Below, piece after piece: positions 7,590-16,253 of a stretch of 41,300 nucleotides of DNA. Both the position numbers and the translations under genes were made by a program. This stretch comes from Clostridia bacterium (GTDB lineage Bacteria > Bacillota > Clostridia > Christensenellales > Borkfalkiaceae): assembly GCA_017624285.1 (NCBI GenBank), contig JAGANI010000067.1, forward strand, positions 1 to 41,300. Reading direction: 5' to 3'. Position 1 is the stretch's first letter, and the number at the start of each line of letters is the position of its first letter. Below the pieces are notes generated by a model. The model saw nothing but the letters and a program-made list of their open reading frames with translations, was not told where the DNA came from and did not search any database.

Positions 7590-10500
7590 ATGAAGAAACT
7601 CAAATTTAGACGTTTATTAAGCCTTATGCTTGTATCGGTAATGGTATTGCCGTTTGTCCCGTCAGCAATGGGTAACAATGGTAAAAACACGTTATTAGGC
7701 GCAAGCGCTGCGGAAAGTTCAGCAAGATACGATACCGTTTCTTTTGAAAACGTTACCGGTCAAATGGATTTAACTTCAGTTCAAATATCTAACTTTTCCG
7801 ATAAGGTTTTAAAGGTGGATTCCGACGCCGTTAAAAACACGGTTAGGACGGTTATTATCGGTTTAGATAGCCCGTCTGTATCGGAACTTACGCCCGAAGG
7901 TCAAAACGTATCCGACTATTTAACCACCCACGCAGGTAAAAAAGCCGTTTCGGACATTTGTAAACAACAAAAGACTTTCTTAAACGACCTTAAAAATAGG
8001 GGTGTTAACTATAAGTTGGTTGATAGTTACAACGTCGTATTAAACGCAGTAGCTATCGAAATTAAACTTGATAACTTATCGTTAATTAAAGGTTTAGACA
8101 CCGTTTCTATGGCAGTTGTGTCGGAAACTTATTCCGCTCCTAAAACTGTTGAAGTAGCCGACGGCGCTCAATCTAACCCCAGCAACGTTTACGCATCAGG
8201 CGTATACGATACTTCAAAATATTTAGATCAATACGACGGTAACGGCATCACGGTTGCGGTGCTTGATACCGGTTTAGATTATACCCACGAGGCTTTCCAA
8301 ACCGATCCTACAGAACTTGGTATGGAGCTAGGTGACGTTGATTCTGTATTAGCAGAATTACGCGCAGTTCAACGTTCGGCTGATAAAGGTGAAGTTTTAT
8401 CTGCAAACGATTTATACGTTAGCGATAAAGTACCCTTTGCATACGACTATGCCGACCACGACCCCGACGTATATCCATCGTACTCTAACCACGGTACGCA
8501 CGTTGCAGGTATTGTAGCAGGTCAAGCGGATTCTTATACGGATAAAGACGGTAAAATCGCTACGGATGAGGACGGTAACGTAATTTCGTTTAGAGGTTCA
8601 GCACCAAACGCCCAACTCGTTATCTGTAAAGTATTTACCGATGATTTAGATTCTAAAAACATTGGTGGCGCTATTGCTGAAGATATTATCGCTGCTTTAG
8701 AAGACTGTGTTACCTTAGGCGTTGACGTTATTAATATGAGTTTAGGTACGTCAGCAGGTTTCTCGTCAATCAGTGTAGAAGGCGATAGCGAAGGTTTACT
8801 TTTAAACACCGTTTATTCAAATATTAGGGATACTGGTATAAGCCTTATTTGTGCTGCAAGTAACGATTATTCTTCGGGTTTTGGTTCAGCGTTTGGTACT
8901 AACTTAGCATCCAACCCCGATTCTGGTACAATCGGCTCTCCGTCAACCTTTACTGGCGCTATGTCGGTTGCATCTATCAACGGTCAACTTTCACCCTATA
9001 TGACGGTAAACGTTAAGGGCAAGACTGAAGCGATTTTCTATAACGAATCTACCGACGAAAACTCTGTGGAAAACGACTTCGCTTTAGATATGCTTGGCGA
9101 TGATAAAAACGGCACTTTTAGTTACGTAGTTATCCCAGGTGTTGGTCAAGCAGTAAACTATTCTGCATCCGTTAAAAAGATTTTAAATAACAAAGAAAAC
9201 GGCCCTGTAATTGCAGTTATTCAACGTGGTATCACCACTTTTGAAGAAAAAGTTGAACTCGCCCAATCAATGGGCGCTGACGCCGTTATCGTATACAACA
9301 ACGTTGCCGGTACGGTTAGGATGAACTTAGGCGACTTAGATATTCCTATCCCTGCAGTATCAGTATCTATCGACGCTGGTGAATATTTAAAATCATCTGC
9401 AGGTGGTGTTGGCAGGGTAGGTCAAATTACCATCGATAAAGCCAACTTAGCAGGTCCTTTCATGAACGACTATTCTTCATGGGGTTCTACGCCTGATTTA
9501 AAATTAAAACCCGACGTAACCGCGCATGGTGGTGAAATCACTTCAACCGTTCCAGGTGGCTATGACGAGCAGTCTGGTACTTCAATGGCATCGCCTAACT
9601 TAGCAGGCTTAGTAGCGCTCGTACGTGGCTATATTAGGGATAACAATCCCACTTTATCTGATTTAGAACTCACAAAACTCGTTAACCAAGTTATTATGAG
9701 TACGGCAACTACCGTTTATGATGAGGAAAAACTTCCTTATTCTCCCAGAAAACAAGGCGCAGGTCTTGCTACGGTAGATAATATCTTCACTACAAATGCA
9801 TATCTATACACGCTTGAAAGCGAGGGTGGTGCAGAAGACGACCGTCCTAAAGTAGAACTTGGCGAAGATGAAGAAAAGAACGGCGTTTATGACGTTTCTT
9901 TCTACGTTAAAAACTTTGGCGATACAGCTTTAACGTTTGAACTTAATTCTATATTCTTTACCGAAACTTTAGGTATCGACGGTTACGCCGTTGCTGAAGC
10001 TGCTTATCTTTTAGACGGTAGCCCTGTTTGGACTATAAGCGAAGTTGAAGACGACTCCGTTACCACTTCAATCGAAGGCAACGTTCATACAATTACTGTA
10101 TCCGCAGGTAAATCAGCAAAAATAAGCGTTAAGTTATCGTTATCTGGCGACGACAAGGCTTATTTAAATAAAACCTTCGTAAACGGTATGTATATCGAAG
10201 GTTTCGTAAAACTTGTTTCTAAAACTAACGGTCAATGCGACCTTAACTTACCCTTTATGGGCTTTTTTGGTGATTGGGAACAATCCCCGATGTTAGACTA
10301 CGACGCATACGATATTTCTGATTTCGAGCAGGATAATCAGTATAACGATACCAACCGTCCTAAGGAAAGGGTTTGGGCAACGCAAGCGTTCTCAATGTAT
10401 TACAACGCTAAATACGTTATCCCGATGGGTAGTTTCGTTTATATCCAAGATGAATACGCTGAAAACCAAGTTTACACTAATAGGGATTACGCAGCGATTT

Positions 10501-13500
10501 CAGGTTATAACGACTATTATGGTGAAGAATCTTACTCAAACTACGTAACAACTACGGGTATTAAGGCGTTATACGCAGGCTTACTCCGTAATGCGGAACT
10601 TGTTACCTACAACTTATACGACGAAAACACTGGTGAACTTATCGTTTCCGATCGTGAGTATAGGGTAGGTAAAGCGTATGCAGCAGGCGGTGGTTCTACA
10701 CCTGCGCAAGTATTATTAGAAAAAACCCCTTACGACTGGGGCTTAGAGGCTAACGGTCAGTACAGGCTTGAATTCCGTTTCTGGTTCGATGCGGACGATT
10801 CAACCAACCCCGATATGCAAGATATCGATAACACCTTCGAGATGACTTTCTACGTCGATTACGAAGCCCCTGTTTTAACCGATACGCGTATTAGGTATTA
10901 CGATTATACCGAGGGCAATAAGACAAAACAAAGGATTTATCTTGACCTTGATATTTTTGATAACCACTACACGCAAGCAGTTTTATTATGTTATGCTGAG
11001 CAAAACGAAGAAGGCGTAACAGTATTAAACTTAGCTACTGAATACGTTACCCCAGTTTATAAACCTAACAAAAACGGCACTACGACCGTTTCGATAGATA
11101 TTACCGATTTATACGATAGTTATCAAAATCGTTTATACGTTCAAATCGACGACTACGCGTTAAACCACAATATCTATTCTATTAGTATCAGTAAATCAAA
11201 TTCAAACGCGCTTCCCGATACGTTTGAAGTTGCTGATTCAACCAACTTAACCTTATCTAAAAACACCACCAAAAAGATTGCTCTCGTATACGAAGGCAAC
11301 GCAAACCTTTCTAACTTTAATTGGACGTCTGCTAACCCCAGCATCGCTAAAGTTAAAAATGGTGAAGTTTTCGGCGTTTCAGCAGGTTCTACGGTAATTA
11401 CCGTTTCTGCAAACGGCGTTTCTAGAAGGGTTAACGTTACCGTAACCGATAGCGACGTTAAACTTAATTTACCGTCAATTTCTTTCGGTATGATTGAAAA
11501 CAGCGAGGGCAGTATCGTTAGGGCGCAAGGTATGGTTGACGTCAACGCGGGTGAAACTTTCACACTTCCCGTAGTAATCGACCCATGGTATTATCCCGCT
11601 GATGCCCTTAAACTTAAATGGAAATCTTCTAACGAGAAAATCGCTACCGTAACTCAAGACGGTGTGGTTAAGGTTAATTCAGAAGAAGATATCGTTACTA
11701 TAACTGCAGTCATCATGGACGGCGAGAAGGAAACTTTATACTCAGCGTTCGTAACGCTTGACGTACAAGACCCGTTCAACGTATCAAACTTTACGCTCAA
11801 TAAATATCACGGTGATGGTGGCGTAGTAAAAATCCCCGACGATAAAAACATCATGTATATCGGGGAAGAAGCGTTTAAGGATAACGATAATATCACTACG
11901 ATAATTATCCCTAAAACGGTAGTTCAAATTCATCCGAGAGCGTTTAAGAACTGTTCTGCGCTTGAATACGTTTACTTTATTGATGACACAAAGCTTGAAG
12001 TTCCTGAATCCGCATTATCACTTATTTACGAACAGGCTTTCTTCAACTGTCCTAAACTTAAAAAGGTCGATCTTTCTAACGTAAAAATCGTTACGGTTGA
12101 CGATAACGCGTTCACAGGCTGTACTTCTTTAACTGAAATCGTTGATATGTACAAGATGGCAACGTTATACGACGGCGTTTTCTCATCACTTAACTATTAC
12201 GATGACGACGGCAACGCTAAATACGCGCCTGCTTGTACTTCACTTGCAAATATCGATATCACAGGTTTAAGGATGGCAGGTGATAACGTCTTTGCAGGTT
12301 GTACTTCTTTAACTAACGTAGTAACAAGTCAAACCACTGCGCTTGGTTACGCTATGTTTAAGGGCTGTACAAAATTACAAACTATCACTATTAATTGTCC
12401 TAACGTACCCGCAAATGCGTTTGAAAACTGCGGTGGCTTAAAGACTATTAACTTTGGGGACAGCGACGCTGCTAAAAAAGATACTGTATTTAATATCGGC
12501 AACAACGCGTTTAGTAATTGCTTTAACTTATCTACAGTAAACTTTAACGGTTATAACGTTTCATACGTTGGGGACTACGCTTTCAGCGGTTGTGAAAGTT
12601 TAACTGAATTCGTTTATACTGGTAATACGGAATTTGGCACTAACGTGTTTGAAAATTCACCTGTTACCATAGTTGCAGGCTCTGGTGTCAATAAAGAAGG
12701 CGTTGCTTTCTATGACGGCACTACTTTAGTAAAAGTCGTTGGCGAAATCACTTCCGACTTTGCTATTAAAGACGGCACTACTTATATCATGCCTTACGCG
12801 TTTGAAGGCGTTACCGTACAAGCTGGCGTAACAAATCTTACCGTACCCGAAAGTGTAGTTAAGATTGGCAAGGGCGCTTTCGCAGGCTTAAATATTGATA
12901 GCATTACTTTATCTTCAAACGTAACTGAAATTTCAGACTCCGCTTTCGAAAATTCTTCTATCAAGAGTTTTGTAGTAGACGCTAACGTGTTAAGTATTGG
13001 CGCTAATGCCTTTGCAGGTTGCTCAAGCCTTGCAACGGTTACTTTCGAAAACGGCTCAAAACTTGAAGCAATTTACGATATGGCGTTTGCAAATACGTCA
13101 ATTAGCAACATTATTTTACCTGACGGCGCTTCTTATATGGGCAATATGGTATTTAGCAACTGTAAGTCGCTTAAAACTATTGATTTACCCTCGCTTAATT
13201 ATCTTGGTGTGTTTACCTTTAGGGGTTGTACCTCGATTGAAACCGTTAATTACGGTGTAAACGCTACCGTAACCGGTACTTATACGTTTAGTTCGTTTGG
13301 TCAAGGCGCTTCGGCACTTAAAACGGTTGTTTTAGGTAATAAAACAACTTATATTGAACCTTTCACGTTCTACGGTAACAAGTCTATTAAGAGTATTGAA
13401 TTATCTTCCGTAACTGAAATCGGTGAAGGTGCGTTTGCATACTGTAGCGCGCTTGAAACCGTCAATGGGTTAGAAGACGTTACTATCATAGGTCTTGGTG

Positions 13501-14945
13501 CGTTTATCGATTGTACTTCGCTTAAATCACTTAATTTAGAAAGCGCTATTACTATCGGTTCAAATGCGTTTGCTAATAACGAACTCGTTAAAACTTACAC
13601 CGCGGTAACTTTAGGTGATAACTTAGTTTCTATAGGCGATTACGCTTTCTTCGGTGGTAATATGTCGGCTATCAAAATCCCCGCTAAGGTTGAAAAAATC
13701 GGTGCGGCAGCCTTCTCTAGCGCAAGCAATTTAGTAGGCTTTGAGGTTGATGATAATAATACTATCTTCTTTGAAGACGACGGCGTTTTATATCGTTACG
13801 TACAAGATGAATTAAACGATAAAGTTAAATACGAGCTTGTTGCGTACCCGTCGGCAAAAATTGCTCAAAGCGAAACTATTTCTATTAAAGAAGGCACTGT
13901 AACCATCAAGGCGTATGCGGTTTCAGGCTTAAACGAAGGCGTTGCTAAAAAATTAGTTATACCTTATAGCGTTAAATCAATCGGCTCGGGTGCGTTTGCG
14001 CTTTCGGGCATTACCGATTACACCTTTAACGCAATTACAGCGCCCAAACTTTTAACCGAAATGATGGAAACCGGTCTTGACGGCTTTAGGGGTTTAACGT
14101 ATATCAACTTTGAAACCAGTTTATTAAACTACGTAAATTTAGAAGATTTCTCTAAACCCACTTCATCAAAACTTATTCTCCGTTATCCGACCAACGGTAA
14201 CGGTTATGATAACTATATTTACAAGACTTACTTTGGCGAAAGGATACTTTTAGGCGAACTTATGGACGATACCACTAGAACGCTTAAAGAAGCTTTAACT
14301 TCGTTTATCGATGCTGATACCGTTTCTTTATGGCTCAATCAACCGATAACCGATACGTTAAAACAACAAATAGTAGATTTCTCTGCTCAAGTCAAAGAAG
14401 CGCACAGACTTTTAAACAACACTAAGAGTGAAGTTCAATTAGGCTTCTTAACCGAAGACGTTGACCTTATCAATAAACTTTACGATATCGAAAAGGCTTT
14501 AAAACCTGTTAAGGAACGCTTTGGTATCAATATGAGGGTATCTTCACTCACAATCGATTCAACTTCAACTTATAAGACTAACTACGTCGCTGGTGAATCT
14601 TTCGTTATGGATGGCTTAAAACTTATCGTAACCTACGACGATTACTCTCAAGAAGCAGTTGATATGACAAAAGCATCCATTGATGCAGGTTACCAAGGCG
14701 CACTTACCGAATACCATCGTTACGTTGTGATTTCCGCTTACGGCGAAACCGTCCGTGTACCGATTAGCGTTTCGGCTAAACCAGTTGACGATAATCCTAA
14801 CCCCAATCCTCCCGTACAAGATAATCAGGACGACGGTGGTTGCAAGTCAAGCGTATTTACTATGGATTTAGGCTTGGTATTCACAATGCTTGTTTCACTC
14901 GGCGTAATAATTTTAATCAGGAAGGTTAAAAGAGAAGATGCGTAA
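7590..14945 (+). CDS. Cell-surface S8 subtilase with PA, Ig-like and BspA-type LRR domains
   Basis: The 2451-aa protein begins at ATG 7590 after GAAGGAG. A Sec signal peptide covers about residues 1-40, and a propeptide-like region about 60-190. The subtilase catalytic residues are visible: Asp226 (VAVLDTGLD), His301 (NHGTHVAG) and Ser665 (GTSMASP). A protease-associated (PA) insert at about 510-605 (FEEKVELAQSMGADAVIVYN) is typical of lactocepin-type envelope proteases. Fn3-like regions follow, then two Big_2-type Ig domains (about 1205-1395) and many LRR_5/BspA repeats (about 1410-2150; pattern AFxxCxSLxxVxLP). A Big_3-like domain (about 2310-2395) precedes a C-terminal GGCKSS, a membrane helix and a KVKRED tail. 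There is no LPXTG. It probably digests extracellular proteins. The last 8 nt overlap the next gene, and peptide-transporter genes follow in the same operon. Coupling protease and LRR adhesin in one chain is unusual. Confidence 0.93.
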   Translation: MKKLKFRRLLSLMLVSVMVLPFVPSAMGNNGKNTLLGASAAESSARYDTVSFENVTGQMDLTSVQISNFSDKVLKVDSDAVKNTVRTVIIGLDSPSVSELTPEGQNVSDYLTTHAGKKAVSDICKQQKTFLNDLKNRGVNYKLVDSYNVVLNAVAIEIKLDNLSLIKGLDTVSMAVVSETYSAPKTVEVADGAQSNPSNVYASGVYDTSKYLDQYDGNGITVAVLDTGLDYTHEAFQTDPTELGMELGDVDSVLAELRAVQRSADKGEVLSANDLYVSDKVPFAYDYADHDPDVYPSYSNHGTHVAGIVAGQADSYTDKDGKIATDEDGNVISFRGSAPNAQLVICKVFTDDLDSKNIGGAIAEDIIAALEDCVTLGVDVINMSLGTSAGFSSISVEGDSEGLLLNTVYSNIRDTGISLICAASNDYSSGFGSAFGTNLASNPDSGTIGSPSTFTGAMSVASINGQLSPYMTVNVKGKTEAIFYNESTDENSVENDFALDMLGDDKNGTFSYVVIPGVGQAVNYSASVKKILNNKENGPVIAVIQRGITTFEEKVELAQSMGADAVIVYNNVAGTVRMNLGDLDIPIPAVSVSIDAGEYLKSSAGGVGRVGQITIDKANLAGPFMNDYSSWGSTPDLKLKPDVTAHGGEITSTVPGGYDEQSGTSMASPNLAGLVALVRGYIRDNNPTLSDLELTKLVNQVIMSTATTVYDEEKLPYSPRKQGAGLATVDNIFTTNAYLYTLESEGGAEDDRPKVELGEDEEKNGVYDVSFYVKNFGDTALTFELNSIFFTETLGIDGYAVAEAAYLLDGSPVWTISEVEDDSVTTSIEGNVHTITVSAGKSAKISVKLSLSGDDKAYLNKTFVNGMYIEGFVKLVSKTNGQCDLNLPFMGFFGDWEQSPMLDYDAYDISDFEQDNQYNDTNRPKERVWATQAFSMYYNAKYVIPMGSFVYIQDEYAENQVYTNRDYAAISGYNDYYGEESYSNYVTTTGIKALYAGLLRNAELVTYNLYDENTGELIVSDREYRVGKAYAAGGGSTPAQVLLEKTPYDWGLEANGQYRLEFRFWFDADDSTNPDMQDIDNTFEMTFYVDYEAPVLTDTRIRYYDYTEGNKTKQRIYLDLDIFDNHYTQAVLLCYAEQNEEGVTVLNLATEYVTPVYKPNKNGTTTVSIDITDLYDSYQNRLYVQIDDYALNHNIYSISISKSNSNALPDTFEVADSTNLTLSKNTTKKIALVYEGNANLSNFNWTSANPSIAKVKNGEVFGVSAGSTVITVSANGVSRRVNVTVTDSDVKLNLPSISFGMIENSEGSIVRAQGMVDVNAGETFTLPVVIDPWYYPADALKLKWKSSNEKIATVTQDGVVKVNSEEDIVTITAVIMDGEKETLYSAFVTLDVQDPFNVSNFTLNKYHGDGGVVKIPDDKNIMYIGEEAFKDNDNITTIIIPKTVVQIHPRAFKNCSALEYVYFIDDTKLEVPESALSLIYEQAFFNCPKLKKVDLSNVKIVTVDDNAFTGCTSLTEIVDMYKMATLYDGVFSSLNYYDDDGNAKYAPACTSLANIDITGLRMAGDNVFAGCTSLTNVVTSQTTALGYAMFKGCTKLQTITINCPNVPANAFENCGGLKTINFGDSDAAKKDTVFNIGNNAFSNCFNLSTVNFNGYNVSYVGDYAFSGCESLTEFVYTGNTEFGTNVFENSPVTIVAGSGVNKEGVAFYDGTTLVKVVGEITSDFAIKDGTTYIMPYAFEGVTVQAGVTNLTVPESVVKIGKGAFAGLNIDSITLSSNVTEISDSAFENSSIKSFVVDANVLSIGANAFAGCSSLATVTFENGSKLEAIYDMAFANTSISNIILPDGASYMGNMVFSNCKSLKTIDLPSLNYLGVFTFRGCTSIETVNYGVNATVTGTYTFSSFGQGASALKTVVLGNKTTYIEPFTFYGNKSIKSIELSSVTEIGEGAFAYCSALETVNGLEDVTIIGLGAFIDCTSLKSLNLESAITIGSNAFANNELVKTYTAVTLGDNLVSIGDYAFFGGNMSAIKIPAKVEKIGAAAFSSASNLVGFEVDDNNTIFFEDDGVLYRYVQDELNDKVKYELVAYPSAKIAQSETISIKEGTVTIKAYAVSGLNEGVAKKLVIPYSVKSIGSGAFALSGITDYTFNAITAPKLLTEMMETGLDGFRGLTYINFETSLLNYVNLEDFSKPTSSKLILRYPTNGNGYDNYIYKTYFGERILLGELMDDTTRTLKEALTSFIDADTVSLWLNQPITDTLKQQIVDFSAQVKEAHRLLNNTKSEVQLGFLTEDVDLINKLYDIEKALKPVKERFGINMRVSSLTIDSTSTYKTNYVAGESFVMDGLKLIVTYDDYSQEAVDMTKASIDAGYQGALTEYHRYVVISAYGETVRVPISVSAKPVDDNPNPNPPVQDNQDDGGCKSSVFTMDLGLVFTMLVSLGVIILIRKVKREDA

Positions 14946-16227
14946 AAGTTTAAAAATCAAATTAATAATCATGTTAGCGTCGTTATTTATGCTGTTTGTA
15001 TTACCAGCTTGTAAAATAGGTATGACCCCTATTGACGAGCAGATTAATAACTTCGGCGCAGACGCTACCGTAAATTACTATGCTAACGAAGGGTATTTCA
15101 ACGATTTAAGAGATACCCGCGTTATGCGTATCTATTATAAGTCGGGCGCACCCGTTTATCAGATAGTTGAAAAAGACCCTGATAAACAATCGGGTGATGG
15201 CAACCTTATTACCGCAGGTTTACCGCATATTAAAATGGATACGCTTATCCTTGACGGCTGGTATCACGCGTTAGAAGATTCTAACGGCAACCCGATTTTT
15301 ACTGATGAAACCCAAAGCGCTTTAGTTTTAGACGAAACCCGTCCAGTAGATTTTTCAACAATCTCTAAGGGTGAGGTTTGGTATATCGGCGCTAGGTGGG
15401 TAGAAGACGTTAAGTTAGAGTATCGCTTACTTATAGACGGCGACCAAACCGTTACTGACGAAAACGGCAATACTTACGCTAACGGCGACGTTATCTTTAA
15501 GTCGGAATTCGTTAATAAAACGGCAGCGGTATTAACCGATGGCCCGATAAAAATTAACGGTTACACCTTCCTTTACACTTACTCTGACCAAGCTTGTAAC
15601 GAGGAGGCTTGTGGCAACGTTTACAATCGTCCCACTAATGGTGAAAACATCGTCGTTTACGCCAAGTATATCGAAGGCAAGTGGGAAGTAGTAGATACTA
15701 TCGAAGAAGTTAGAAATATGTTTAACAACTTATATTCGTCTTCTAAAAAGTTCTACTTGCGTAAAGATATCTCGTATAACGGTTCGGTAGCAGTTTTAAC
15801 TTCAGTTAACGCTACTATCGAAGGCAACGGCCACACGATAAGCAATATCACGTTTACTTCGGCAACGTTAAAGGCTGGCGCAGTTGCGTCGATATTCGGC
15901 ACGTTAAAATCTACTGCAAAAATCAACAACTTAACGCTTAAAGACGTTTCGGTAGAATTTAAGGTAAGTACAGGTCCGGTAAATATTTACGGCGTATGTA
16001 AGGCTGTAGAAGACGGCGCTACTTTTGATAACTTCAAAATCGATGGCCTTAAAGTAAAAATTTCAAAACCCGCAGCGATTTCGGTATCTAATATCCCCGA
16101 TGCAGACAGCAAGCAAAACTGGTTGTTTGGCGGTGTAATAGCTGATGGTGAACAAATCCCATCCGATAGCGCGTTTATGGCAAAATATCCCGGTCTTATA
16201 GTAGAAGACGGTGTATTGGAAATATAG
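14938..16227 (+). CDS. Lipoprotein with GLUG-neighbour-type beta repeats
   Basis: This 429-aa protein starts at ATG 14938, overlapping the protease stop by 8 nt, so translation is probably coupled. A signal peptide ends in the lipobox LPAC (Cys25). The middle holds repeat-like beta modules with Tyr and Trp (GWYHALED, FLYTYSDQ), resembling Listeria-Bacteroides repeat style surface domains. The C-terminal 130 residues contain GNGHTISNITF and successive short strands (KINNLTLKDVSVEF, FDNFKIDGLKVKI) that suggest a small beta-helix. The same GNGHTISN motif occurs in the lipoprotein at 2814-7385. No enzyme motif is visible. From its position between a surface protease and the peptide-binding protein, it may help capture substrate or anchor the complex; this is inference. 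It ends with TAG. Confidence 0.75.
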   Translation: MRKSLKIKLIIMLASLFMLFVLPACKIGMTPIDEQINNFGADATVNYYANEGYFNDLRDTRVMRIYYKSGAPVYQIVEKDPDKQSGDGNLITAGLPHIKMDTLILDGWYHALEDSNGNPIFTDETQSALVLDETRPVDFSTISKGEVWYIGARWVEDVKLEYRLLIDGDQTVTDENGNTYANGDVIFKSEFVNKTAAVLTDGPIKINGYTFLYTYSDQACNEEACGNVYNRPTNGENIVVYAKYIEGKWEVVDTIEEVRNMFNNLYSSSKKFYLRKDISYNGSVAVLTSVNATIEGNGHTISNITFTSATLKAGAVASIFGTLKSTAKINNLTLKDVSVEFKVSTGPVNIYGVCKAVEDGATFDNFKIDGLKVKISKPAAISVSNIPDADSKQNWLFGGVIADGEQIPSDSAFMAKYPGLIVEDGVLEI

Positions 16228-16253
16228 TTAAAAATTAAAGGAGAAGATATTTT

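Noticed and set aside
12997..13260. Plus-strand frame inside the subtilase gene.
   Set aside because: It is an alternative frame of the LRR repeats with no start signals of its own.
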